Positions 23,066-34,189 are shown, numbered from the stretch's first letter. The stretch is 64,000 bases of DNA from Persicaria tinctoria (GCA_037127255.1 JBANSL010000008.1:42545373-42609372); one strand, 5' to 3'. Program-made: numbers and translations. Notes: generated by a model from the letters alone, not told the origin.

Positions 23066-23389
23066 CGCTCATCCTGCCCCCGGATTTGATCCCTTAACCA
23101 TGACCTGCAGCGGATGACAATTCGACGCGAACAGAAATCCACCGTGGATGAAAGGCGATGGAGGAATTAGCGATGCTCATCCTGCCCCCGGATTTGATCC
23201 CTGAACCTTGACCTGCAGCGGATGACAACTCGACGTGAACAGAAACCCACCGCGGATGAAAGGCGATGGAGGGATCAACGATGCTCATCCTGCCCTCGGA
23301 TTTGATCCCTGAACCATGACCTGCAGCGGATGACAACCCGACGCGAACAGAAACCCACCGTGGATGAAAGGCGATGGAGGAATCAGCGA
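23066..23389. repeat. Three 108-bp tandem units
   Basis: Copies begin near 23066, 23174 and 23282. Each contains gctcatcctgcccccggatt, tgacctgcagcggatgacaa and ccaccgcggatgaaaggcga. The period is a multiple of three, so a - strand frame stays open (IAFHPRWVSVRVGLSSAAGH repeated). Confidence 0.93.
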
Positions 23390-24185
23390 TCGCAAGCCTA
23401 TCTATTCTCGAATTTTTACTCGCTATTCGAGCAAATTGCTTTTGAACATATTGCAATTTTTATTTACCCCGAAATTCCCTTGCTCTGATTTGCTTGAGAT
23501 CATAAATTGATGCCCCCATTGTAATCCGCTGATAGCAATACTTCTCTTCACCCTTACAGGTTTGTAGATTTGCCGTTTTGTGAGGTTGTGTTTGTTTAGG
23601 CGAAGTGCCCGCCGTTCGCGGATGTGAAGGATTGCAAGAAGCCAGTGGCCTTGTGAGGGTCATAGGTTCCTCATGGAATTAGTCTTGACCATCCGCGTCT
23701 AACTCTCGGAGTTAACAGGTCGCTGAGCTCTTCGCGCTCTAGTTTCGGCAGCGGCTGGTGCGCTCGGAAAAAAAGGAGAGAGATTAGTCATCAATTTTTC
23801 AGAGAGAGAAAGACACCCCACGTCCGGTTCTCGTCTTCCATGGAACCTCGCATACCTTTTCCCAGTATCTTTTTGGCCGCGAACGGTCAACTTCATCAAG
23901 GTAAAAGTTCGGTTGCAACCGTTGCTTTCTTGCAAAATTCGGATCCACTGATCAGAGAATCGGGGCTAGGCAGAATGTTTACTTCATTTGACGATGCTTG
24001 ATGGTTATAGGTATGTCTACCGATCGATCAATGTCTTAATTGCATAATTAATCAAACAGCTATACTTGCTTGGAACAACTAGCTTCTTGGTTTATCTAGA
24101 ATTCAAAATTCGTAACTTTGGGACCCTTATCAAAGTAAGATAAATGGATTACTTACCTTGAAATATTACCTCTTAGCGTGAGGAG
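23390..24185 (-). other. Leader region of a minus-strand LTR retrotransposon
   Basis: Non-coding sequence between the primer-binding site and the tandem arrays. Short open frames show no known domain. No gag or pol is found before the MULE region begins, so the element is truncated or non-autonomous. Confidence 0.5.
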
Positions 24186-24203
24186 TCCCCACAGACGGCG
24201 CCA
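24186..24203 (-). promoter_or_regulatory. Retrotransposon primer-binding site
   Basis: On the - strand TGGCGCCGTCTGTGGGGA begins one base inside the LTR end. It starts with TGG, complementary to a tRNA CCA end, and resembles the TGGCGCCGTT...-type sites of plant Ty3 elements. The donor tRNA was not determined. Confidence 0.75.
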
Positions 24204-24204
24204 G

Positions 24205-24860
24205 TGATAAAACCACATTTAAAAAGTGAACCTTCTTCCACGCCCCCATGGGGGAGGTGAGCCACGTGTCGATTCAGCTGGTCCGCGGTCTTACCTGAAG
24301 CCCCCACCCTCCTGTCGTCTATCCTAAGTGGGGGGCTCGACCTGTGCCGCAGAGACCAGAGTCGTTCGGACGGTCTTACTTGGACTTGACCACCATGACT
24401 GACGGGTGATCCTCTCTAGTGCCGTTGAGCCTAGTGCTCAACTCATTCCGCTTTCCGGCCGATAGTCTCACCAGGTGTCGGCTCGCTGCTGAGACGAACC
24501 TACTTAGACAGGCTCGTAAAAGCCCCACATTCCCGGCCTACACTCCTAGGAATAAAATGGGAACCGCCCTTTGATAATGAGGCTAAGACCTCCTTTTATA
24601 GTGCAAGTACTTCTACATGCACGCCACTAGTTTCCACATGTCAAGTGTCTCACACCATGTGTGATGGGGGCATGGATGCCATGTGTCCTAGCATGCATGT
24701 GGGAGTCGTGGATGGTTTATCGTCCGTGGACGTCTTGAGTCCTTATCCTGACTCGTACTCGCCCCTTTTTCATGTTTATAATGTTCTATTTATATAGCGG
24801 GGAACCTTTATTTATTTATGATATTTGAGAATATCATTATTTAAATATCGGGCATCATCA
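24205..24860 (-). mobile_element. LTR of a truncated minus-strand retrotransposon
   Basis: About 656 bp with TG...CA ends (TGATAAAACC at 24205; ...GGCATCATCA ending at or near 24860) and abutting a primer-binding site on its internal side. By orientation this is the element's 5' LTR. I found no second copy in the window, so the outer end is inferred from the TG/CA rule only. Confidence 0.6.
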
Positions 24861-24953
24861 ATATAACCACTTTTGTTGTCACTATTTTAGGTGCACCTCA
24901 TGTGTAAAAAACACTAGCAGGGAGAGAGAAGAAGTGGGACAACAAGTCTGCAA
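24861..24953. other. Short spacer
   Basis: Between the LTR and a CACTA-like terminus. No feature seen. Confidence 0.4.
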
Positions 24954-25678
24954 CACTATGACAGAAAATCCTTTTAGTGTCCTAAATTTTAGCAATGAAT
25001 TATTTTTCCTTGGTAAATGTGGGATTTGGCGACGAACATATCCCCTCTTTATAAAAATAACACGTGAACTTTAGCAAAAACCTATATTCCTTGTTAAAAG
25101 TGGTATTCAATGACAAATTTTTTCACTCGTCGCTAATTATTAGTAAAATGTGGTCGCATAAACCATAAGGAAAATAGCGACGAATTTGAAACTTTTCTTA
25201 AGGAATGTTTTCATCGCTAAAAATACATTCATCGAGAAATTTTTAATTTTGGTTTTTATTTGTTTGGTGGGAATTATGTAAAACCCGCCCAATTTATTAG
25301 TGACAAAGATTGTGAATACAAACTCAATCCCCAACATCATATATACATAATCAACATAAAAAAAACTCACATAAACAATCAATTCCCATCACAAACGTAC
25401 TCAATCTAAATCAATTCTCATCATCAATTCCAATCACCAACACAATATATACATATATTCAATAAAAACCATACATTAAAAAAATATACGTACCTTAATT
25501 AGAAAGCGTGGAATAAAGTTGATATACACTTGTGTATAAAAGAATTTTGACAAAAATTAGCGAAGAGATGAAGAGATTGTGTAGTGGTTTTGGGAGGAAA
25601 AATGGTGAAGAGATGAAGGTGTGAATGGATGAACACTGGCAAGTACAACAAATTAAATTCGGTGGTTCAAAGAAACAC
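24954..25678. mobile_element. Probable CACTA fragment (one terminus only)
   Basis: It starts CACTATGACAGAAAATCC and is followed by repeated short words (ttccttg/ccttaagg, gcgacgaa/ttcgtcgc) like CACTA subterminal repeats. No matching inverted terminus was found to the right, so the element may have been truncated where the copia fragment begins. No gene identified. Confidence 0.4.
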
Positions 25679-25736
25679 ATTTCGAGCAAAGATCCATCAA
25701 CAAATCGGGGTTTGTTGATGGATCTTTGCTCGAAAT
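25679..25736. repeat. Perfect 26-bp palindrome at the copia truncation point
   Basis: Arms 25679-25704 and 25711-25736 are exact reverse complements around a 6-nt loop (tcgggg). The right arm is authentic copia gag coding sequence (Val-Asp-Gly-Ser-Leu). The left arm is an inverted copy of it. Confidence 0.97.
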
Positions 25737-26756
25737 AACTGAGAACTCTGCAATGTGGAATCGTTGCAACGACATGGTTTGCTCTTGGATTCTCAACACT
25801 GTGTCAAAGGATATCTACTCTACTCTGGATGAATTTGACACAGCCAGAGAAATGTGGCTAGACCTTGAGGAAAGCTATGGCCAGCGAAATGGGCCTTTGA
25901 TTTTTCAAGTGAAAAAGGAAATTCATGAATGTGCTCAAGGAACCACATCAATGACTGAATACTTCACAAAACTCAAGGGGTTGTGGCAACAACTCTCGGT
26001 TCTAGTTCCTCCCATTCAGTGCAAGTGTGGAAAATGTGAGTGCAATTTGAATGACCTTATTGATGCTAGAGAGCAAGAGAACAAACCGATGAAATTCTTA
26101 ATGGGTCTAAATGATGGGTATGCTGCTGCTAGGAGACAAATTCTCCTCAATATTCCTCTGCCTACTTCAAGTACTGCTCACGCTCTCTTACTGCAGGATG
26201 AGAAGGGAAATAAAGGCTCCAGACCCACCATTCCTCAGGACTCCACAGTTCTCAGTGCAAACTCAGGCAAGGAGAAGGGAAAGAGGGACAAATGTGAGCA
26301 CTGTCATGGCAACCCCAAAGCTGACAGGTGCTGGGAAGTATTTGGTTACCCACCCTGGCACCACAAAAGCAAGTTCAAGCCTCAACTCTCAAAATTTGGC
26401 ACTGGATATGATGCTAAGGCAAAAGACAGAGAAAGCTTAGACAAGAAGTACAAAGCCAATGCCTCTTCTGTGCCTTCAGCTGGTGCCTCTGGTGCCCCGA
26501 CTTCAGACTCCTCCATCACTCAAAATCTGTCTTCTGAATATCAGCAGGTCCTGCACTCACTTATGAAGTTGCTTGATCAAAAGAGAGACAAAGCTTCTGA
26601 GATCTCCTTGGCAGGTATCTCTCATTTCTTAAACACTGCATTATTTTCAAAGTTATGGATTCTTGATAGTGGAGCCACAGACCACCTGACTTGCAACCAT
26701 AAAATTTTTGAAAAATCCAAGCCCTCTAACAAAGCCTATCTCAGTCTTCTTACCTG
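25711..26756 (+). pseudogene. copia gag and start of protease
   Basis: Gag polyprotein segment (UBN2/retrotransposon gag type: MVCSWILNTVSK, MTEYFTKLKGLWQQL) followed by a degenerate zinc knuckle (CEHC, RCWEVFGYPPWH) in which the usual His spacing is disturbed. It then runs into the aspartic protease active-site motif WILDSGATDHLTC near 26660. The 5' end is cut at the palindrome. A frameshift near 26745 moves the reading to another frame. Confidence 0.9.
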
Positions 26757-27122
26757 ATGATTCACACAGAGAGGACACTCTCACGGGTGATGTTCAGCTT
26801 TCTAACCATGTCACTCTCAAAAATGCCCTTTATGTTCCAAAATTTCAGTTCAACTTGTTATCCATCGGCAAACTCATCCATGATCTACACTGTTATGTGT
26901 TTTTTCTTTTCTAACAAGTGTGTGATTCAGGACCATGCAAGGACCATGCTCCTTTTGATAAACTTATGCATGATCTACTTTGTGCCTTTTGCTAAAACAG
27001 ATGCTACTGCTACTCTTGATGAAACTGCTGATTTTGTCCCTCACAAAACTCTGAAAAATGTTTAGCAATGTAACTCTACACCAACTTTACCTGCTTTCCT
27101 CCCTAACTCTACTAGCGCTGAC
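26757..27122 (+). pseudogene. copia protease to integrase linker, frameshifted
   Basis: In the frame offset from gag the sequence retains the copia post-protease motif ALYVPKFQFNLLSIGKL (about 26830-26880). It then degenerates, with several stops before the integrase zinc-binding region. A gctccttttgataaacttatgcatg word occurs at about 26949 and again at about 27157, suggesting a local duplication. Confidence 0.75.
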
Positions 27123-27650
27123 TTGAATGCAATTTGGCATTATAGACTTGGGCATGCTCCTTTTGATAAACTTATGCATGTTCCCTCTATATCTTCATCA
27201 ATGCACAAATTTAAAACTGAGTTTTCTTGTTCAATTTGTCCACTTGCTAGACAGACTAGGAATGCATTTCATACCAGTGATTCTCATGTTGATGTTGCTT
27301 TTGCTTTGATACATTGTGATCTTTGGGGTCCGTTTAATACTCAAACTTACAATGGTCACAAATTCTTCCTTACTGTAGTTGATGACTACAGTAGGAGTGT
27401 GTGGGCTTTCTTAATGAAACACAAGTCTGAAACTCCATCAATTCTCAAAAACTTCATTGCTATAGTGGAAAATCAATTCCACACCAGTGTCAAGACTCTA
27501 CGAAGTGACCAGGGCACTGAGTTTTTCAACTCTGAGCTCACACAGTTCCTAAAGTCTAAGGGCATCATCCATGAGAGCTCTTGCAAAGGAACACCTCAAC
27601 AAAATGGCCGAGTAGAGAGAAAGTATAAATATATACTTGAAACTGCTTGA
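27123..27650 (+). pseudogene. copia integrase
   Basis: HHCC zinc-binding region (WHYRLGHAPF, CSICPLARQTR) and DDE core (HCDLWGPF, LRSDQGTEFF, GTPQQNGRVER). An in-frame TGA at 27648-27650 follows LETA, where copia proteins have Arg (ARAL), consistent with CGA to TGA. The frame continues unchanged after the stop. Confidence 0.92.
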
Positions 27651-27653
27651 GCA

Positions 27654-29459
27654 TTGAGGTTACAATCTCACGTCCCATTGAAATTTTGGGGTGACTGCAT
27701 TCTCACAACAACCTATATCATAAATAGGCTGCCCTCCCCTCTTCTCAAACACAAATCTCCATATAACCTCCACTTTCACTCCTCTCTTGATTACTCAAAG
27801 TTAAAGGTCTTTGGATGTCTTTGTTTTGTATCCACACACTCCACTTTTAGAGCAAAATTTGATCCAAGATCTGCTCCTTGTGTATTCCTTGGATACCTTT
27901 TTGGTTTCAAAGGCTATAAAGTCTTCAATCTTCTCACTAAAAAGTGTGAAATCAGTAGAGATGTTTCGTTTGTTGAGAATGTACTTCCTTTTGTTGCTAG
28001 CATGGACAAAGACACCTCTTCTGCTCAGCCCCCTCATCAACCACCATTTGTTGATGATATTCCCTTGCAACTGTATGATTTTCAACCCATTCAAATTGAA
28101 AACGATCACCCCTCTCCATCTCTAAACCCTACATCCTCTACAACCTCTCATGCCGATTACTCACCCTCCCTTGTGCCTCCTGGCTTTGATGAAGTTCAAC
28201 ATCTCATACCTCTCACATCAGCTCCACAAACAAATCCCCTACCTCGCAGATCATCAAGGACAGTTCATCCACATGCATGGCAAAAGGACTATGTTTGCAA
28301 TCTCACCCCAGCTCAATCATCTACAATCACTACTCCTAGTAAGTCTACTTCTCCTTATCCCATCCACTCCTTTATGTCTTACTCTCTTTGCTTTCAACCT
28401 TACCACGCATTCATAAATAATGTGGCTACACTATCTGAACCATCAGCTTTGGAAGATGCCTTGTCTAAGCCAGAGTGGGTATCTGCCATGCTCAGTGAAC
28501 TAACAGCTCTTGAATCAAACAACACTTGGACAATCGTTCCAAGAACTGAAGCTCATTCTCTTGTTAGTTGCAAATGGCTATTGAGGCTCAAATTCAATGC
28601 TGATGGCTCGTTGGAAAAACACAAAGCAAGGCTTGTTGCTCGTGGATTCTCCCAATTAGAAGGTATTGATTACAATGAAACCTTTGCACTTGTGGCAAAG
28701 ATGATCACTGTTAGAACGCTTCTTGATGTAGCTGCTATTAAGAGGTGGGACATCTTTCAAATGGATGTGGCAAATGCCTTCCTTCATGGGGATCTAGAGG
28801 AGATTGTATATATGGAGCTTCCACCAGCTTATCACATTCTCAAGAGCCATTCTTGTCCTCAGGGGGAGAGCATGCGTGAGGCCAAGAATTCAAACTCTGT
28901 GTGCAAGCTAAACAAATCTCTGTATGGGCTCAAGCAAGCACCAAGACAGTGGTTCTCAAGGTTCTCTCAAGTTGTGAAGGAAGCAGGCTATGAACAATCG
29001 ATGGCTGACTATTCCTTATTCTTTAAAGCTAGAGAAAACTCATACACAACTCTCTTAGTCTACGTGGATGACATGATCATCACAGGGAATGACTCTTCAG
29101 AGATACACAAGCTTCAACTTCATCTTCACAATCACTTCAAGATGAAAGATCTAGGCAAGATGAGGTACTTTCTGGGCATTAAGACTGAGTACACTGATCA
29201 GGGACCGCTCTTAAACCAAAGGAAGTACACATTGGAACTTCTGCAGGAAACATGGATGATTGACTCAAAACCAACTGCAACTCCTCTAGACCCGAAGGTG
29301 AAACTATCACTAGAAGGTGAGTGTGCACTGGTGGATCATTTCTCTTACAGAAGGTTAGTTAGCAAGCTAATATATCTAACCATCACAAGGCCAGACATCT
29401 GCTATGCAGTCCAAGTACTCATCCAATTCATGCACAAACCAACTGATGACCACTGGAAG
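27654..29459 (+). pseudogene. copia integrase C-terminus and reverse transcriptase
   Basis: Same frame as the integrase. The integrase C-terminal segment (PLKFWGDCILTTTYIINRLP) and a Pro/Ser-rich linker precede reverse transcriptase motifs KARLVARGFSQ, FQMDVANAFLHGDL, NKSLYGLKQAPRQWF and the catalytic YVDDMIITG (about 29060). The remaining pol is separated by an insertion right after HWK. Confidence 0.94.
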
Positions 29460-30458
29460 TGATGAAGGGAAAATAAGTAGTGCTTATCAACAAGTTTGGA
29501 TTCGTTCAGCAGATTTGACAGCTTTGCAACGTCTCAGTAAAATGGGTCGTATCGAGTCCATATTGATCGGATTGATTCGTGCCATATCTTGTTGGAACGA
29601 GAACGAAGAGATATACAACTTTGCTGTTGAAGAATTTTCCAGAATCCACCGGAAACATGGCCGAAAATCAACATCTTTACAGTTGTTCATTGTTTGGACG
29701 AAAATAATTATCTTTCCATATTTAATTTATTATTTTATCCTTATATTTATTTAGGAATAATGTAAATTAGAATAATATCTATTAGTTGACTTTTAAATTA
29801 ATTGATATTATATCTAATTAGTTTTTATATTTATTTTCTAGGTTAAATAAAGTGGAAAAAGGAAAATCTATCTTTAAGATATTTCCTTGGCCACCAAGTA
29901 GTTTTATTTTATCTAGGATTATGTTTTCTATTTAAGATGTTTTTATTCATTCAATAAAATCAGATATTAGAATTGAATTTTTGACAAAAGTCAGATTTGG
30001 AGAGTTCTCCTAGGGAGGAACCGAGTTCCCCTGCGTGGGATAGGTTTCGATGTGTTATTCTTAGCTTGGTTTGTCTTGTGTGTGTTGATCCTCTTTGGTG
30101 GGTTGGTGCTACCACATGTTTGGTGTGTGTCGATTCTCATCATAGGATTGGTGCTATCCATCATGCATGGTGTGTGTCGATTTTCGTCATAGGATTGTGC
30201 CTTCAAGTTGTCCGCTTGGTTGTGTAGGGTTGTAGAGGCGGGTTATATAGTCATTGGTATTGGTTCCTACCCTCTTAGGAGGCCTGGGGTCTTTATCTTG
30301 TTCTATATAGACCGACTCAGTCCTTATCGGTCGAGTCTTTGTTATCAATTTCGAGTCTTGCATATTGTTCATCGAGTCTTTGAGTCTTTTGCTTCCGTTC
30401 TTGTTATTTCTTGTTTGATTGTCGAAGATCGGGCCATCCTACGGCTAACCCCGTATAA
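29460..30458. mobile_element. About 1.0-kb insertion, possibly a solo LTR
   Basis: It separates the Trp-Lys codons of reverse transcriptase from the Gly-Ala-Lys-His codons before RNase H. Flanks are GGAAG (29455-29459) and GAAAG (30459-30463), a 5-bp duplication with one mismatch. It starts TGATGAAGGG, contains an AATAAAA-type signal near 29955 and no gene, so a solo LTR is likely. The right end reads TATAA, not the expected CA, so the class is unresolved. Confidence 0.6.
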
Positions 30459-30463
30459 GAAAG

Positions 30464-31018
30464 GGTGCAAAACATGTGCTGAGATATTTGAAAGGAGCTC
30501 CAGGACAAGGACTCTTGATGTCAAAGCACTCAAATCTCCAACTGAATGCCTTCTGTGATGCTGATTGGCAAAGTTGCCCAATGACTAGAAAGTCTCTCAC
30601 GGGGTTTTGTGTAATGCTTGACAACTCTCTCTTATCATGGAGAACAAAGAAGCAATCTTATGTTGCTATCTCCTCAGCTGAATCATAATACATAGCCATG
30701 GCAACTGTGTGTTGTGAGATAACATGGTTGGTGAAGCTTCTGATTGATCCCAATGTTAAACAAACCAGTCCTGTACGCCTGTTCTGTGACAATCAATCTT
30801 CCCTTCACATAGCCAAGAACCTTGTGTTTCATGAGCGCACAAAGCACATTGAAGGAGACTGTCACTTGGTGAGGAACATGGTGATCAACAAAGAGGTGAC
30901 TCTCGGATACATTCCTACCAAGGAACAACCAGCTGATATCTTCACCAAGATCGTTTCAGCTGATCAGTATCACAAGGTTCTCTCCAAGTTAGGAGTTTTA
31001 AATATGTTTCATACTTAA
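30464..31018 (+). pseudogene. copia RNase H
   Basis: RNase H motifs FCDADWQSCPMTRKSLTGFC, SAES and RLFCDNQSSLHIAKN, with terminal VRNMVINKEVTLGYI and PADIFTK. A TAA at 30686-30688 interrupts SAES-stop-YIAMA, where Glu is usual. The frame is otherwise continuous to its natural end at 31018. Confidence 0.93.
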
Positions 31019-31031
31019 TAACTCCTCACTT

Positions 31032-31040
31032 GAGGGGGAG
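31032..31040 (+). promoter_or_regulatory. copia polypurine tract
   Basis: GAGGGGGAG immediately before the LTR start, the plus-strand priming site of LTR retrotransposons. Confidence 0.9.
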
Positions 31041-31293
31041 TGTTAAATGTAATAGGCCTCATAGTAAGTAGTGTGCACTCACACCTAGGTGATCACACAT
31101 ATAAATAAGGGAAAAACCCTATTGAATACTGAGGTTTTTGGAATCTGAGAACCCCCTTTTGGAATCAAGGAAAAGCGGTTGTTTTACAGCTGATAGAAAC
31201 CCAGAGTTTCTTCCTCTATTCTTCTTCAATTTCTTCAATACATCAACTTGATTTCTCTCTTGATTCACAAGTCATCAAACATCAATCTCAACA
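31041..31293 (+). mobile_element. copia 3' LTR
   Basis: A 253-bp LTR beginning TGTTAAATGTAATAGGCC just after the polypurine tract and ending ...CAATCTCAACA, with TG...CA termini. It contains a tataaata box near 31099. The partner LTR is absent, so the target duplication cannot be checked. Confidence 0.85.
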
Positions 31294-31634
31294 AGATGTG
31301 ATCTCCCCATCCAATGCTTACCCACTATTATCGGCGGGGTGGAGATATATGCTTTTCTAGGGGGATATATAAGGGAGGGTGAGAAGAATTTGGTCCGGTG
31401 AGAAGGAAAGAAGTAGCCTGGTCGAAAGTCACCGGCGGTGAGGAAACCAGTGAGAGGAGCAGGATGGCGACGGCGCTCCACGCAGTCGATCGGTTTGCCT
31501 GTATCGAAGTCGAAAGGTGGCGCTGAAGATGAGTGGGCTAACGACGACGGCTGGCGGATTCAGATGCCATGGATTGGGGGCAGAAATGGCGGTGCATCCG
31601 AAGTCTCGATTATAGGAGGAGCCGAGGAGTGGAA
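31294..31634. other. Flank left of the Pack-CACTA
   Basis: A GC-richer stretch with short open frames but no recognisable domain. It continues at 35129 once the CACTA insertion is removed. Its origin is unknown. Confidence 0.4.
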
Positions 31635-31980
31635 CACTACGGGAAAACAGTATCAATTTCGACACTTTTTGTGACCATTTTCGACGCTTTAAAGCGACGT
31701 AAATTTCAATTTTGATGCTTTTAAAAAACGTCGAAAAATCTTGCGTCATGAATGGCAAGTGCTATTTTCGACGCAGAATTCCGTCGCAACTAATCTCGAC
31801 GCCCTATGGCGTCGAAAATGACATGCCAATTTCGACGCCCTAAAGCGTCGAAATTGGCCTGTTATTTTTTAAATGACATGCCAATTTCGACACCCTAAAG
31901 CATCAAAATTAGCCTATTATTTTTCAAATGACATGCCAATTTCGACACCCTAAAGCGTCGAAATTGGCCTGTTATTTTTC
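31635..31980. repeat. Pack-CACTA 5' subterminal repeats
   Basis: Repeated palindromic units of the type aatttcgacgccctaaagcg followed by tcgaaattgg, at least three at about 60-bp spacing with atgacatgcc between them. Matching tcgacggtttt/cgtcgaaaat units lie at the 3' end. Confidence 0.88.
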
Positions 31981-32211
31981 AAAAAAAAAAAAGAATTTTC
32001 TTCATTCATCCTCTTTGATTACACATCAATTTAAATCCTTTAATTAACAAAAAATACATTAACACAAATCCAATAAAAGCATTAGACTAATGAATCAAGA
32101 TCTTACATGAGTAAATTAAAAATAAATATACATGAAAGCTAAAGGGCATATCAACATCAATAAAATGTATAATTTCTTCTTCTTTACATCTAAACCTAAA
32201 CTGCTCCTAAC

Positions 32212-33206
32212 CTCCATTCTCTGGCCAGTTCCATCTTTACCAACGAAAACTAATCCCACCTCGTCAAGTTTATTGACTACTTCAGGATTAATCTAGATAA
32301 AATTGAAAGCAAAACACAATCAGGTTAGATGACCAGTGAAATACCTCACTTGTAGGAAATCATTGATATATTCAACCAACCTCATATCTATGTCGATGTC
32401 TCTCATCCACGAAGCTCACATTGCCATACCTAACATGTTTCCAACATAGTAATCAGAGCTCTTGTGAAAATGCAAGATCCAGTTTTTAAAAAATCATGAG
32501 TTAAGGTCTTCTTACAGTTTTGCAGACTTCCTGTCCTTAACAAGGAAGTGTGTTCTACAAGATCCAAGTCTCATAGTTCCACCCATATCCGTTTTCGACC
32601 CCTGCCAGCACAATTATCAAATATTTTAGCGTTTGTTTTCAATGAGACTTCAGAGGCCATCAACAAATACTCTAAAAACGAAAAAGAATATGACAAACCT
32701 CGGACATGAATATAACACAAGGATTTTCCCTTCAACATCCCTATCTTCGAATCCTATGGGGACCAAAATACCATATGTGCCCTGAAGATTAAAACAGTAA
32801 CAATGAACATCAAAAAATTGGAAAAAAGAACATTAAACAAAACTTTAGTTGGGCGAAAAATCCACTCATGTGGCCTACCAACTTGTTTTTATTTAGAATA
32901 ACTCAAGAGATGTTGTATTAAGAATTTTGTGATGTTGTACTATTTTCCAGAGAACATATTCTAATAGCATGAGTTTAAGCATATTGATAGCAACCTTGAG
33001 CAGACTCCATGCTTTGTTGTAATTTTCAGGATCCTGTAATATATAAACCACTTGTAAGCAGCAATTCAAAGCATATGATCACGGTGCAAGAACAAGGATG
33101 GGATGATAAAAAAAACCTCTAATCTCATCGAAGCTTCAAGATTATCAGCTGGAACCCAATCCACAACAAGTTTCTTGCCACGGGCAACATATGCATGCAA
33201 AAGAGC
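32212..33206 (-). pseudogene. Captured CTP synthase gene fragment (six exons)
   Basis: CTP synthase makes CTP from UTP with glutamine-derived ammonia. Minus-strand exons with GT-AG borders: 33206-33117 (KKLVVDWVPADNLEASM), 33033-32995 (DPENYNKAWSLLK), 32781 to about 32716 (GILVPIGFEDRDVEGKI), 32601-32516 (SKTDMGGTMRLGS), 32429-32381 (YGNVSFVDERHRHRYE), 32292-32212 (NPEVVNKL, FVGKDGTGQRME). The phases fit across most junctions (for example Leu split CT|G). It covers the end of the synthase domain and parts of the glutaminase domain. The exon with the catalytic GICLGMQ cysteine is missing between exons 3 and 4, and the usual VPGGFGDRG is VPIGFEDRD. The N-terminal synthase domain and the C-terminus are absent. 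It cannot be an active enzyme; introns show capture from genomic DNA. Confidence 0.93.
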
Positions 33207-33868
33207 CTGCATGATGCATCAAAGGCAAATTAACATGAAAGTGGTCAAGATAATGCTAAATTTGAGTCCTTGAATTTTTAACATTCGCAACATGAACAAA
33301 GACTTCAGAAACCATGTCTATGGTGTCCGTAAAGACTAGAGAGGTAACCACTGAGGATATGAGGAGATTAACTAATCACAAATATAGAAATAAGTAATGG
33401 ATGTTGAGCGAAAGACAAGAGGGAAAGAGTGTCTGCCAGAACAATTTCAACTGCTCCATCTAGTTATAAAATAAAAAACAAACAGACAAAGATAATGCAG
33501 ATTTCAGTAGAAAGAGTAATTACCTAAACTACCTGAATTGTCATAAACTATCACTGTGAGGGAAATATTCAAAGGAAAATGATTCATACTGAGCTAACCA
33601 CTAACAAATACCTGAATTCTCTTCATATTAGTGTTTGTAGACAACTGCAAGTCTGCAAACATCAAGCAACACAAGCAACAACATGCTTGCATATCGATGG
33701 AGATCCTATCCAAAGGCATATGAAATTGGTAACTTGTACAAAATCAAAATCTCAGCCTCTAATCTAAATCTAAAAATCAGAAAAAGAAAAGCATTCAAGG
33801 GTTTTTTTTGCTATATTTAAGGATAGATGTTCAAAGAAATTTGAAAATTATTCAAATAAGAAGATATC

Positions 33869-33937
33869 CTGGCACTTTCCCTGCTTCTCGGCATTGTACA
33901 TGTTCTGAAGAGCATCATTAAGCACACTCACTCTCAT
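33869..33937 (-). pseudogene. Captured first coding exon of 40S ribosomal protein S15a
   Basis: The - strand ATG (33937-33935) opens MRVSVLNDALQNMYNAEKQG, matching the conserved start of ribosomal protein S15a, a component of the small ribosomal subunit, except that the second-residue Val is missing. It ends at KCQ, about the native first-exon border, but the following bases are GA rather than a GT donor. The leader (acaggttgagccgttgagga) precedes it at a CAG acceptor. No further S15a exons are present. Confidence 0.88.
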
Positions 33938-33961
33938 GGTTCCTCAACGGCTCAACCTGTC

Positions 33962-34156
33962 CATAAGCAAGATTATAACACAATTTTAGAGGAATGCAAA
34001 CAAAAATCACAGCACCTTAAATTTTAGAGCATCATAAGCAAGATTATAACACAATTTTAGAGGAATGCAAACAAAAATCACAGCACCTTAAATTTTAGAG
34101 CATCATAAGCAAGGTTATAACACAATTTTAGAGCATCATAAGCAAGATTGTAACAC
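33962..34156. repeat. 71-bp tandem repeat (about 2.7 copies)
   Basis: Units beginning cataagcaagattataaca start at 33962, 34033 and 34104. The third is internally shortened, and a partial fourth starts at 34137. The array lies between the S15a exon and the next captured exon in the Pack-CACTA. Confidence 0.92.
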
Positions 34157-34189
34157 ACTTACTCTTGGCACTGTACATGTAGTTGACCT

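Larger units (their letters stand above)
25711..31293 (+). mobile_element. 5'-truncated Ty1/copia retrotransposon
   Basis: Order gag, protease, integrase, reverse transcriptase, RNase H, polypurine tract, 3' LTR: the copia arrangement. The 5' LTR, primer site and start of gag are missing at the palindrome. A 1-kb insertion splits reverse transcriptase from RNase H. Frameshifts and stops make it non-functional. Confidence 0.93.

Noticed and set aside
21062..23389. CRISPR-like array
   Set aside because: Units are contiguous tandem repeats of 72-108 bp without unique spacers, in a plant genome.
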